Source: Coriobacteriaceae bacterium (GTDB taxonomy: Bacteria; Actinomycetota; Coriobacteriia; Coriobacteriales; Coriobacteriaceae). Taken from it: a DNA stretch of 64,000 nucleotides. The position numbers and the translations under genes are program-made. Shown here in pieces: positions 36,130 through 44,692 of this stretch. Each line of letters begins with the position of its first letter. Position 1 is the stretch's first letter. A model generated the notes under the pieces. It was not told where the DNA came from. It searched no databases and was given only the letters and a program-made list of their open reading frames with translations. Location of the stretch: assembly GCA_015062655.1 (NCBI GenBank), contig SUUG01000011.1, forward strand, positions 1 to 64,000, read 5' to 3'.

Positions 36130-36860
36130 AGCGCGAGGAAGGCCGAGGTCCGCAGGGCCCGCGCGGCGGGAACGCGCCGCAGCGCCGGCACCGCCTGCCC
36201 GCCCGCGGCGGCCTCGTCGGCGCCATAGGGCAGCAGCCCCTTGTCCTCGGGGCGGCCGCGCACCACGAAGACCACGACGGGCAGCGCCACCATGAGGATG
36301 ATCAGGCCGTACACGAGATAGGCCGTGCGCCAACCCTCGGGTCCGCTCGCGATGAGCATAGACCCCACCGGGTTGAAGACGACCCCGCCGATACCTGTGA
36401 ACGCCATGCAGAGCCCCACGAAGAACCCCATGCGCTTCACGCACCAGGCGTTGATGAGCGTCGGCACCGCCAGGTAGAGCAGGGGCGCGATCCCGAGCCC
36501 CATCAGCGTGCCGACGATGTAGAACTGCCACACGGCGTCGAACAGCGAGAACGAGGCGAGACCGAGGCCGCAAAGCGCCGTCCCCGCCCCGAGGATTACG
36601 CGTATGTCCATCTTGGTCATGAGGCGCGCCGCCACGGGCAGCGAGGCCATCATGGCCGCGTTCGCGATGCTGAAGTACAGAGAGAACGCCGCCTTGGACA
36701 CGCCGAGGGCCCCGCTCACCGGGATGAAGAAGGTGTCCGCGCAGGAGTAGACGAGCGCGCACGGAACGCCCGTGGTCACGATGCCGGCGAACACGATCAG
36801 GTAGGCGTAATGAAAGCCGCCGTGCACGGGGAACGGAGTCGCGGTTTGAGTTGAAGCCAT
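36075..36860 (-). pseudogene. MFS transporter, N-terminal half only
   Basis: 261-residue frame encoding about six membrane helices of a major-facilitator protein (FHYAYLIVFAGIVTTGVPCA, IRVILGAGTALCGLGLASF, MGFFVGLCMAFTGIGGVVFN) and the central loop (RGRPEDKGLLPYGADE). It starts into helix 7 (ALRTSAFLALA), then turns into an unrelated basic tail where it runs over the AcpS-like remnant. Half of the 12-helix protein is missing, so it is almost certainly non-functional. Confidence 0.82.
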
Positions 36861-36869
36861 GCCGCGCCC

Positions 36870-37019
36870 CTACGCGATCTGGGCGACGGCGCCAGGCATG
36901 TCGAAGCAGTCCCAGGAGGCGGCGCAGGTGTAGGTCATGACCTCCTCGGCCCCCGTGAGTGCGCGGATCGCACCACGGGCGAGGGCGTCCATCTCGAAGT
37001 CGCCGGCGTGGACCTTGAC
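36870..37019 (-). pseudogene. C-terminal fragment of an unidentified protein
   Basis: An open stretch in a third frame reads VKVHAGDFEMDALARGAIRA and EVMTYTCAASWDCFDMPG before a TAG stop. Composition is protein-like, with balanced residues and no repeats, but the family is not recognised. No start codon or RBS belongs to it. It follows the alpha/beta-hydrolase fragment and precedes the MFS fragment. Confidence 0.4.
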
Positions 37020-37032
37020 GGGCGCGATCCAA

Positions 37033-37307
37033 CCCACGCGCGCTCACCGACGCCCAGCACGTGCGCTCCGAAGCTCGCGGCGATCCAGGAGCGCAGGGCG
37101 CCACCGGAGCGGGCGTCCCCGAGCGCGAAGCCGCCGCCGTGGAGCTCCACGACGAGCGGGCGCGGCATGGAGCCACGTCCCCGCAGCCCGGCCGGCCGCC
37201 GCGTCCGGCGCGAGCCAGGTCCCCGACAGCTCCCGTCCCTCAAGCGCACGGGCGCGGGCACGGCGGAGCTGCCCGAGGACCCTGAGCATCCGATCACAAC
37301 CTGGCAT
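37033..37307 (-). pseudogene. Alpha/beta hydrolase (HGGGF esterase) remnant, frameshifted and truncated
   Basis: One frame gives EGRELSGTWLAPDAAAGR. After a shift near 37185 another frame gives RPLVVELHGGGFALGDARSG and IAASFGAHVLGV. HGGGF is the oxyanion motif of hormone-sensitive-lipase-like esterases. The catalytic Ser, Asp and His regions are absent. Two lesions (frameshift and truncation) indicate an old pseudogene. Confidence 0.6.
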
Positions 37308-37313
37308 CGGGGC

Positions 37314-37523
37314 CTACCGCGCGGCCAGGACGAGCATCGCGATGTTGCCCACGATCTCCTCGACGGTCGCGCCGCGTGAGGAGTCGGCCACCGGGCGCTT
37401 GAAGCCCGACAGCGTGTGCCCGTAGGCCGTGTCCGCCGCGAAGCGCTGGACGAGCTCGATCGCGATGTTGGCGGCGTTCAGATCGGGGGAGACGAGCACG
37501 TTGGCGTGGCCGATTTCGCCCGC
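37314..37523 (-). pseudogene. Phosphotransacetylase (Pta/Ptb) C-terminal remnant
   Basis: The frame ends ANVLVSPDLNAANIAIELVQ, HTLSGFKRPVADSSRGATVE and EIVGNIAMLVLAAR. These match the last 60-70 residues of phosphate acetyl/butyryltransferases (PDLNAxNIAYKL, KPVNDLSRG). The upstream 80 percent is missing; the break falls where a plus-strand PucR-type fragment begins. Confidence 0.75.
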
Positions 37524-37529
37524 GGCCAC

Positions 37530-38267
37530 CTCCCCACCGAGCGGATCCGGCCGCTCGCCGACCGTCTGCACGCGCATATCCCCAACAGCATCTACGTGGT
37601 CGGCGAGGGCCGCGTCATCTTCCTCACGAGCAGGGACGACGCCTTCGAGGAGAGCGCCTGCGACCAGGAGGGGATCGCGGGCGCGGTCGCCGGGACGCCG
37701 ATCAGGGTCGGCATCTCGGGTGTGTTCACCGGGCTCGACGGCGTGAGGACCGCGATCGGTGAGGCCGTGCGCGCGATCGAGGTGGGCGGGCGCCTCACGG
37801 GCGGGCACGTCTGGGCCTACGCGCGCCCCCGCCTGGCCGACCTCGTCGACCGGGCGCTTTCCGAAAAGACCGCCACGAGCTACCTGTATCCGCCGCTCAT
37901 GCTCGTGATCGAGCACGATGCGGCCACGGGCAGCGCGCTCGCGCGGACGCTTCTCGCCCACCTGCGCGCCGGCGCCGATGCCGATGCGGCGGCGGAGGTG
38001 CCCTTCATCCACAAGAACACGCTCTACTACCGTCTCGAGCGGATCCGAGAGCTCATGGGCGGCGATTTCCGCGACGGCGAGACCGTGGCGCAGATCATGG
38101 TGAGCTTCACCGTGCTGCGCGCGCAGGGCAGACTCGATGCCGTGCTCGGGGATGCGGGCGCGCGGGGCGCGGGACGAGGGCGAGGGTGCTCGCTGGGCGC
38201 GAGGGACGCGGCGGGGGCGCGAGGCCGCGCTCGGGGCTCACCGCGAACAGGCGCCGGCGCCCGCTAG
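37530..38267 (+). pseudogene. PucR/CdaR-type regulator, N-terminally truncated
   Basis: Recognisable from about ERIRPLADRLHAHIPNSIYV through a GGDEF-like CdaR core (IRVGISGVFTGLDGVRTAIG) to the PucR C-terminal helix-turn-helix (FIHKNTLYYRLERIRELM). The N-terminal sensor domain and natural start are gone. At its 5' edge the sequence becomes the Pta remnant on the opposite strand. One deletion therefore removed the 5' ends of two divergent genes. The frame continues into a Gly/Arg-rich tail past the domain end. Confidence 0.72.
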
Positions 38268-38412
38268 GCGCAGGGCCGTGCTCGGGACTCGCGGGGCACG
38301 TGACGCGGGGCAGCCGCGGAAGCAAGGCTCTTCGCTCGCAGACACGGACGCGAGGCTGATGCGGGGCAGCCGGAACGGCATGCGCCAGGATCGCATCGGC
38401 GCCTCGCGTTCA
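38268..38412. other. Intergenic, no gene seen
   Basis: GC-rich stretch after the PucR remnant. The track ORFs here are shadows. With 38413-38578 (palindrome) and 38579-38787 (no feature seen) it makes a 520-bp gene-free gap. Confidence 0.6.
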
Positions 38413-38573
38413 CGTAGCGTTTTTCCAGAAGTGCATCGATTCACCGTCGAGTTCTTGCGAAAGTGCTCGATCCATGCACTTCCGCAAGAATAGTACACGT
38501 CCTGAACAGGAGCTTCTCTGTGCTTGTTTCCTTCTGCCGATTTCTGCGATGCACTTCCGCAAAAACGCTACCT
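38413..38573. repeat. Nested palindrome, family V (GTAGCGTTTTT)
   Basis: The outer arms GTAGCGTTTTTCCAGAAGTG and CACTTCCGCAAAAACGCTAC extend to about 25 nt. An inner hairpin TTCTTGCGAAAGTGC/GCACTTCCGCAAGAA reuses the same motif, so GCACTTCCGCAA-like units occur four times, two per orientation. It is adjacent to the Pta/PucR scar. Confidence 0.85.
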
Positions 38574-38787
38574 GAAAGGCGCCAAGCGCTGCAGATGTCC
38601 CGCGGATCACGGTCGCGCCGGCCGATTTCAGACCCCGGCACCCGACACGATGAGACGCGACCCACCGGCCCCCGCGGGAGAAGCGGCGCCGCGAGACGAT
38701 GCCGTTCAGCCCACACCCCATAGGCCCGCGCCGCAGCAACCCGCTCACCGCCGGCTCGTCCGCGCCGGCGCGCCGCCCGGAGCTCCC

Positions 38788-39378
38788 TCACTCCCCCAGG
38801 ATACGGCGCATATCGTCTTGCTCGAGGACCTCCTCGAGCGTGAAGCCCTCGCCATCGAAGGCGTAGCGCGCAAGCGAGCAGTTGCCGGGGACGTCCGTAT
38901 AGCGCGTGTCGGAGGGATCGCGCCAGCGCTGCATGAACGCGAGGCTCGCCGAGCCGTGGCTCACCGCGAGGACGCTCTCGTGGCCCGGCCGGCGCATGAT
39001 CTGGGTGAGCGCGCCGTTGACGCGGCCCGAGAACTCCTGCTCGCCCTCGCCGCCGAACTGCTTGAAGAAGTCACCCCAGGGCCTGTGCGGCATGAGCTCC
39101 ACGCGCTCGCCCTCGAACTCTCCGAACGACCATTCGCGCAGGTCGGGAACGCGCTCGAAGGACATGTCGGTGATACGCTCGAGCGTCTGGTGCGTGCGGG
39201 CGAGCGTCGAGGCGAAGGCGTGGTCGAAGCGGATGCCCGCCTGGCGCACGTAGCGTCCCACGCGGCTCGCCTGCTGCTCGCCCTCGGGCGTCAACGGCGA
39301 GTCGACCCACCCTTGGATGATGCGGCGCTCATTGAAGAGCGTGCGCCCGTGCCGTACGAAATAAAGCGTGCCCGCCAC
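38788..39378 (-). CDS. Histidine phosphatase family protein
   Basis: 196-residue phosphoglycerate-mutase-like phosphatase. The catalytic motif FVRHGRTLFNERR is at the N-terminus, the second conserved histidine is in LAVSHGSASLAF, and WSFGEFEGE carries the catalytic acid region. The substrate is probably a small phosphoester; it cannot be assigned. Downstream of an XRE-family gene on the same strand. Confidence 0.9.
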   Translation of the reverse strand: MAGTLYFVRHGRTLFNERRIIQGWVDSPLTPEGEQQASRVGRYVRQAGIRFDHAFASTLARTHQTLERITDMSFERVPDLREWSFGEFEGERVELMPHRPWGDFFKQFGGEGEQEFSGRVNGALTQIMRRPGHESVLAVSHGSASLAFMQRWRDPSDTRYTDVPGNCSLARYAFDGEGFTLEEVLEQDDMRRILGE

Positions 39379-39434
39379 GCTGCCTCCACCCGTCGTGCTT
39401 CCGGCCGCATTCTAGCATCAGCAGCGGGCCGCCA

Positions 39435-40232
39435 TCACGCGTCCCGCGCCCACACCCGGTCGTAATCGCGCATGAGAAGAAGGGCCACCACGATCCCGAA
39501 GGCAAGCCGGGCGATGGGATCCTCATCCAAATCTAAACGAAAGACCGCCCGGGGACCCACCCGGCCTGCGGAAACATGTGCGAGAACGTCTCCCCCTCTT
39601 AGCACGGAAAAATCCGGTCCCAACACGTTGCCCTCGAGCGAAAGACCCCCTCCCACGATTCGATACAGCGTCTGAACGCCATCGCCCACCTTGAGGACGC
39701 GCTCGAGCTTGACATGCGGAAGACCGGCGAACCTCACGAAGAAGACCGGCGCGAACAAGCCATGGCGCCGCATGATTCGCCCGACGCGCGCACCAGCGCG
39801 GTCTATGACGTCGAACCGAGCTCGGCTCATAAAGCGGGACACGAGCTTCACCCGATAGAGCGGCGCGCTGGCCTCTCCCCATGCGATCTCATCTGGAGCG
39901 TTGTACGCAGGCACGCCCTCTGGCAGGGGTTTTGAGATCTCATACCCGCCGCTCTCCCACCCGGCAGGCCGTTCGTCGCGACCGAGGAGGAGCAGATGGC
40001 GGCGGTCGCGTTCCACCGCCCTGGCGATGACCCGCTCATCATCCCGAACCATCTCGTCAATGGAAAGATTGAAAAGCGCGCTCAGGAGTATCAGGCTCGC
40101 AAGATCGGGCTGCGTGACCCCGGTCTCCCAATTCGAGATGGTGTTCCTTGAAACCCAGATCGATTCGGCAAGCTCCTCTTGAGACATGCCCGCCTCCTGG
40201 CGCTCCCGTCGAATCGCCTCGCCGATGCCCAT
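39435..40232 (-). CDS. XRE-family regulator fused to a LURP-one-related (YxjI-like) domain
   Basis: 265 residues. Residues 1-65 are an HTH_XRE domain (GMSQEELAESIWVSRNTISN, DLASLILLSALFNLSIDEM). The rest from about residue 110 resembles the LURP-one/tubby-like barrel: repeated YRVKLVSRF, FDVIDRAGARVGRIMRR, LEGNVLGPDFSVLRGGDVLA, VFRLDLDEDPIARLAFGIVV and ALLLMRD. That fold binds lipid or membrane in eukaryotes; its bacterial role is unclear. The start at 40232 has a GGAGGGG RBS. The fusion suggests a ligand- or membrane-responsive repressor. Confidence 0.78.
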   Translation of the reverse strand: MGIGEAIRRERQEAGMSQEELAESIWVSRNTISNWETGVTQPDLASLILLSALFNLSIDEMVRDDERVIARAVERDRRHLLLLGRDERPAGWESGGYEISKPLPEGVPAYNAPDEIAWGEASAPLYRVKLVSRFMSRARFDVIDRAGARVGRIMRRHGLFAPVFFVRFAGLPHVKLERVLKVGDGVQTLYRIVGGGLSLEGNVLGPDFSVLRGGDVLAHVSAGRVGPRAVFRLDLDEDPIARLAFGIVVALLLMRDYDRVWARDA

Positions 40233-40421
40233 GCCCCCAGCCCCTCCATCTGTTCCGCTCTTTCGGACGCTACGATTCGAGCATAGGCCCCTCTTGGCCG
40301 TTGTGCTGCCAAATGTGTTGTGCACGGTGGGAAAACGCAGGTGGGCGGCGTCGGGGCGGCGTGTCGGGGATCCTTCTCCCCTATACTTGAGGCGCACGCG
40401 TCTCGTCTCGGAAGGAGCGCC

Positions 40422-41144
40422 ATGCAAAGCGTCGTCGATGAACTAGCCTCCCTTGCCGACCCCGCCTACCGGGAATTCCAGGCCAAGCTCGTCCCCACCG
40501 TCGATCCCGCGCGCATCCTGGGCGTCCGCACGCCGGAGCTGAGGGCATTCGCGCGGCGCTTCGCCGCCGACGATCGATGCGACGCCTTCCTCGCCGAGCT
40601 CCCGCACCGCACCTACGAGGAGATGAACCTGCACGCCGAGCTCATCGCCCGCCTGGCCGCGACCCCCGACCAAGCCGTCGCGATGCTCGACGCCTTCCTT
40701 CCCCATGTGGACAACTGGGCGACCTGCGACCTCATCAGAACCCCCGCCTTCAAACGGGACCATCCCGCGGCGCTCGCGCAGGTATGCCGCTGGACCGCCC
40801 CGGGCATGCCGGAGTACGCCGTGCGGTTCGGCGTCAACCTGCTCATCGAGCACTTCCTCAAAGAGGACTTCAGCCCCGACCATCTGGGGCTCGTTGCCCG
40901 GATCGATCGTGTCGAGTACTACATCAACATGGCGCGCGCCTGGTACCTGAGCCTGGCGATCGTGCGCCACCCCGACGAGGCCCTCCCCTTCTTCGAGGAG
41001 CGGCCGCTGCGCCTGGACCCCTGGACGCACAACAAGGCCCTGCAGAAAGCCCGCGAGTCGCGGGTGCCCACCGCGGAGCAGAAGGCCTATCTGCAGGCGC
41101 TCAAGGTGAAGGTCCCCCGCGCGGCGAAAGGCACGGCGCGCTGA
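40422..41144 (+). CDS. DNA alkylation repair protein (AlkD-like HEAT-repeat family)
   Basis: 240-residue all-helical protein of the DNA-alkylation-repair family. GVRTPELRAFARRF, YEEMNLHAELIARL, VDNWATCDLI (the W and D of the AlkD base-excision pocket region), and YYINMARAWYLSLAIV with ALQKARESRVP are typical. It would excise or sense alkylated purines, or belong to the non-enzymatic subgroup. The TATACT at 40382-40387 and GGAAGGAG mark the promoter and RBS. Confidence 0.88.
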   Translation: MQSVVDELASLADPAYREFQAKLVPTVDPARILGVRTPELRAFARRFAADDRCDAFLAELPHRTYEEMNLHAELIARLAATPDQAVAMLDAFLPHVDNWATCDLIRTPAFKRDHPAALAQVCRWTAPGMPEYAVRFGVNLLIEHFLKEDFSPDHLGLVARIDRVEYYINMARAWYLSLAIVRHPDEALPFFEERPLRLDPWTHNKALQKARESRVPTAEQKAYLQALKVKVPRAAKGTAR

Positions 41145-41459
41145 GGGGCCGCGTCGCCGTGCTTGCGAACGCGTTTCGCCGTGCCCGCGTTCCCGCCGTT
41201 GAGAGCGGCACCCCGCCGCCCGCGTGCACGCCGCCGCCGGACGGCCCGCCTCTCATCCCGCCGGATCGCCCCGCGCCGCAGCTGCCCCCACGCCCTTTGG
41301 GTTGTGAAAGGTTCGTCCCCTTGAGCGGCGGGCGGGCGCGGCTGATTCCGGCTGCGCTATGGTACAGAAGACCGTTTGAGTGTTGTTATCCCAGCGCTGA
41401 GCAGGTGCCACGCTGCCGTGCGGGCAGGGCTGCCCTCGGCGCCGATCGAAAGGAACCCC
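41145..41459. other. Intergenic, no gene seen
   Basis: 315 bp of mostly C-rich sequence, followed by a lower-GC 100 bp that probably holds the promoter of the exonuclease gene (TATGGT near 41360). Track ORFs here are shadows. Confidence 0.55.
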
Positions 41460-42431
41460 ATGAACGTCAACCAGGCGCTCGAGTACGCGAACGCGTTCTA
41501 CATCCCCGAGTTCATCTTCGCCGGCGGCTACGAGTCCATCGAGGCCGAGCGCGTGAAGGGCGAGGAGGCGCTGAAGGCGCTGCTCGATGAGTGGAAGTCC
41601 GCGGAGAACCCCGGCTTCGGCTTCGATATCGTGCGCGAGCTCGCCGACCGCAACCGCGGCCTTTGCGACGCCATCGGCGAGCCGCGTCTGCGCAACGTCT
41701 TGAGCTCGGCGCTCTCCCGCAGCCTCTCCGACGCCGACCTCTGCGCCGGCATCGCCGCCATGCAGGGCCGCACCGCCGCGAGCGTGGCCCGCGAGGTCCG
41801 CGGCGACCGCGACGCCTACGCGGTAGCCTACGTGCGCAAACCCATCAAGGGCACGGTGCTCGGCATCGACATCGAGACCACCGGCACCGCGCCGGAGCGC
41901 GGCTACATCTTGAACGTCGGCTGGGAGACCATGGAGCTCACGAGCGACGCCGTGCCCGAGGGCGGCGAGGCCGTCTTCTGCGGCCTGCCCGAGGACCCCT
42001 ACAAGGAGGCGGGGGTCCCGCTCGAGCGCATCCACCACATCAACTGGGGCATGGTCGAGGGCAAGACGCCCTTCCGCGAGGACGCCGCCCTGCAGGAGCG
42101 CCTCCTCAAGCTCATGCTCAAGCACCCCATCATGGCGCACAACGCCGCCTTCGAGGACTCCTGGTTCATGTTGCACCTCAAGGGCTACGCCGAGGCGCGC
42201 CGTGAGGGGAAGATCGTCGTGATCGACTCACGCGACATCTGCCGCAAGCTCGACGGCGAGGTCAACGCCCTGCCGCGCGAGTCCGCGCCGGCCGCGCTTG
42301 AGAACTGGGCCCGCCGCCGCGGCACCCTGGTCGAGGGCGAGTCCGAGCGCCACCTGGGCCTCGATGACACCGACCTCATGCTCCGCACGGTCCAGGCTGA
42401 GATGAACCGAAAGACCATGTTCGCTCGATAA
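41460..42431 (+). CDS. DnaQ-like (DEDD) 3'-5' exonuclease family protein
   Basis: 323 residues. A helical N-terminal region of about 130 residues (ALEYANAFYIPEFIFAGGYE) precedes an exonuclease fold. Exo I is LGIDIETTGTAPERGYIL, exo II lies in MAHNAAFEDSWFM, and exo III-like acidic residues are in HLGLDDTDLML. The ATG at 41460 follows GAAAGGAAC. The N-terminal extension is not recognised and may determine partner binding. A terminator follows the stop. Confidence 0.8.
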   Translation: MNVNQALEYANAFYIPEFIFAGGYESIEAERVKGEEALKALLDEWKSAENPGFGFDIVRELADRNRGLCDAIGEPRLRNVLSSALSRSLSDADLCAGIAAMQGRTAASVAREVRGDRDAYAVAYVRKPIKGTVLGIDIETTGTAPERGYILNVGWETMELTSDAVPEGGEAVFCGLPEDPYKEAGVPLERIHHINWGMVEGKTPFREDAALQERLLKLMLKHPIMAHNAAFEDSWFMLHLKGYAEARREGKIVVIDSRDICRKLDGEVNALPRESAPAALENWARRRGTLVEGESERHLGLDDTDLMLRTVQAEMNRKTMFAR

Positions 42432-42470
42432 GCAACAGATATTCACGCCTCGCATCGAAGCGGGCCGACG

Positions 42471-42509
42471 GGAGGGCGGTGCCGGCGCACCCCGCCCTCC
42501 CCTGTTTTT
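42471..42509 (+). terminator. Terminator of the DnaQ-like gene
   Basis: Stem GGAGGGCGG/CCGCCCTCC with a 12-nt loop, followed by CCTGTTTTT. Confidence 0.8.
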
Positions 42510-42531
42510 CTTCCGTGCGCTGGGATGTTTT

Positions 42532-42561
42532 TTGAAAGCCCATCCCCGCCTGTGGTACAGT
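42532..42561 (+). promoter_or_regulatory. Promoter of the MFS pump gene
   Basis: TTGAAA and TACAGT separated by 18 bp. Transcription would start near 42568, about 30 nt before a strong terminator hairpin. Confidence 0.6.
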
Positions 42562-42597
42562 GCACCGGCGAGCGAATTCGTGGCATCTAGGAGACAA

Positions 42598-42642
42598 GGG
42601 TGGAACCGGTTGTGGCTCATCACAACCGGTTCCACCCTTTTT
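42598..42642 (+). promoter_or_regulatory. Leader terminator/attenuator before the MFS pump
   Basis: A perfect 17-bp stem GGGTGGAACCGGTTGTG with a 6-nt loop and TTTTT sits between the promoter and the pump start (42660). The preceding gene already has its own terminator, so this hairpin is positioned to control entry into the pump gene. Confidence 0.7.
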
Positions 42643-42659
42643 GCGTGAAAGGGCACATC

Positions 42660-43934
42660 ATGGAGAGACAGACTGCCAGCGGGCGGACGTACAGCAAGTG
42701 GGCCATCCTCATCACGGTGCTGACCATGACCTTCATGGTCTGCCTCGACTCGAGCATCGTCACCGTCGCGCTGCCGGTCATACAAAAGCAGCTCGGAGCC
42801 GGCGATGAGATCCAGTGGGTATCCTCGGTGTACCTGATCGCGACCTGCCTCGCGCTCATCCCCTTCGGCCGCCTCGGCGACCGCCGCGGCAAGGTGCACG
42901 TGTTCCAGGCCGGCGTCATCGGCTTCACCGCCGGATCGCTCCTGTGCGGCCTGGCGCAGACCCTGCCCGCGCTCATCGCCGCGCGCATCGTGCAGGGCAT
43001 CGGCGGGGCGCTCGCGATGGCGAACAACATGGGCATCATCACCGAGGCCTTCCCCGCCCGGGAGCGCGGGCGGGCCATGGGCCTGCTGTCGACCTTCGTC
43101 GCCCTGGGCATGATGGCCGGCCCCGTGCTCGGCGGCATCGTCGTGTCCGCGTGGCCCTGGGAGTGGATCTTCCTGATCAACGTGCCCGTCGGCGTGCTGA
43201 GCTTTCTCGTGGGACTGCGGACCCTGCCCCACGTGAGGCCCGACCGCAGCGCGCGCGAGGGTGCGCTCGGATTCGCCGAGGCGGCCCGCCTCTGCCTGGG
43301 CAACCCCGCGTTCCGACTCAACTTCCTGACGATGCTCATCGTGTTCATCGGCATCGGCGCGTCCGAGTTCATCCTCCCGTTCTACTTCCAAGACGCGCGG
43401 GGCTTCTCGGCCGACGTCTCCGGTCTGCTGTTCCTCGCGCTCCCCGCGGTGAACGCGGTGGCAGGGCCCATCTCCGGCGCCGTCTCCGACCGCGTCGGGG
43501 GCGAGTTCCCCACGATAGCGGGGCTCGTCATCTACATCCTCGGCCTGCTCACGGTCAGCGGGCTGGGGGCGGCCTCGAGCATCCCCGAGATCGTGACGGC
43601 CGTGGGCTTCATGTCGCTCGGCAGCGCGATCTTCCAGTCGCCGAACAACGCCCTGTTCATGGCCTCCGCCCCCGAGAGGGCGTTGGGGTTCGCCGGCAGC
43701 CTGGGGAGCCTCGCGCGCTATGCGGGCCTCGCCCTGGGAATATCAATCTGCTCCGCGATGCTTTACGGCCGCATGAGCGCCGTGGCCGGGCGGGTCGTGA
43801 CGACGGTGGAGCCGGGCGTGCCCGAGATCTTTATGAACGGGTTTCGGTTCTCGTTCCATATGCTGGCCGGCCTCGCCGGCGTCGCGCTCGTGCTGACCGC
43901 CGTGCGCTGGGCCCGCAAGCGGGCGCGGCGGTAA
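42660..43934 (+). CDS. MFS transporter, DHA2/EmrB-QacA-like drug efflux pump
   Basis: 424-residue proton-driven efflux protein. Motif D1-like LDSSIVTVALPVIQKQLG in helix 1, motif A FGRLGDRRGK, motif C-like LGMMAGPVLGGIV and WEWIFLINVPVG are characteristic of the drug:H+ antiporter-2 group. The protein is shorter than the usual 14-helix members and probably has 12 or fewer segments after helix 6. The track start (42600) lies inside the hairpin; the ATG at 42660 follows AAAGGG. Confidence 0.88.
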   Translation: MERQTASGRTYSKWAILITVLTMTFMVCLDSSIVTVALPVIQKQLGAGDEIQWVSSVYLIATCLALIPFGRLGDRRGKVHVFQAGVIGFTAGSLLCGLAQTLPALIAARIVQGIGGALAMANNMGIITEAFPARERGRAMGLLSTFVALGMMAGPVLGGIVVSAWPWEWIFLINVPVGVLSFLVGLRTLPHVRPDRSAREGALGFAEAARLCLGNPAFRLNFLTMLIVFIGIGASEFILPFYFQDARGFSADVSGLLFLALPAVNAVAGPISGAVSDRVGGEFPTIAGLVIYILGLLTVSGLGAASSIPEIVTAVGFMSLGSAIFQSPNNALFMASAPERALGFAGSLGSLARYAGLALGISICSAMLYGRMSAVAGRVVTTVEPGVPEIFMNGFRFSFHMLAGLAGVALVLTAVRWARKRARR

Positions 43935-43983
43935 AGGCAGCGGGGCGAGGGTGTCGGAGCCCGCTTGCGGTGGCATCGTGCAA

Positions 43984-44041
43984 GGGGCTGCGTGCGGTGG
44001 GCGCCGGGGGCGGCGGGCCCCACATTTCGCACGCAGCCGCT
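43984..44041 (+). terminator. GC-rich nested hairpin after the MFS gene
   Basis: Outer stem GGCTGCGTGCG/CGCACGCAGCC with an inner GTGGG/CCCAC stem, about 50 nt after the MFS stop. No U tract follows, so it may stabilise the mRNA end or act with Rho. Confidence 0.5.
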
Positions 44042-44064
44042 GCCGGCCGGGAACTGCCTGCGGG

Positions 44065-44210
44065 AGTTGCATTCTTTACGGCTTTGCACCCCGCAACGAG
44101 GGCACTCTTAGTAGTTGGGGCAAATCTGCAGGTAGAGCCGGTTGCGATTCTTACGCCTGTGTACGTCGGTGTACACAGGCGTCATTTTGTTTGAGAAAAA
44201 GGTGCATAGC
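44065..44210 (+). repeat. Structured element, family VI, copy A
   Basis: Begins GTTGCATTCTTTACGGCT and contains the hairpin ACGCCTGTGTAC/GTACACAGGCGT, followed by CATTTTGTTTGAG. The copy at 45735-45884 on the other strand aligns over about 150 bp, including GTTGCAATCTTTACGGCT, the hairpin and CATTTTGTTGAGG. It lies downstream of the MFS gene in sense orientation, so it may also terminate that transcript. Confidence 0.82.
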
Positions 44211-44692
44211 CGTGCAAACGGCAACCGAGCTTTGGCGCTCGACGGGACAGAGACCTCGCGCTGCAGCCGAAGCCTCGACATATGGCGGCCCGCCCCCATG
44301 CAATGTGCCCGGGCTCTCAACAGGCTGGGGCTGCCTCGCGCAAAGGACCGGCTCAACGCGCTCGTCATATCGCACGCGGCCCCCTCGGCCCCATATGTGT
44401 TCACCTCATGAAGGCTTCGACGCGCCCGCGGCACCCGCCTGCCGGGGCGCGACGCCACCCCGGCAGCATGCGGTGTGAGGCGAGTTGCGGCAACGCTCAA
44501 CGATGAGCTGGTCTTTCATCCTTCATCGAAATAGAATGAGGGTGCTTTTAATACTGGAAGTTTTCAACAAGATCACCTAGAACAAACGCTCGCCTCACCA
44601 TGAGCTCAAATGCTTCTGACGGGAAGCCGACGCAGGTTTCCACACTTCAGGTTCTCAGCCCAATGCATCCTCTTATCTGCGATGATGGAGCT
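44211..44692. other. Leader region of the nuclease-like gene
   Basis: No gene seen. The first 280 bp are GC-rich; the last 170 bp are lower in GC with TAATACT near 44550, a possible -10, giving a long leader of over 100 nt. Confidence 0.5.
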
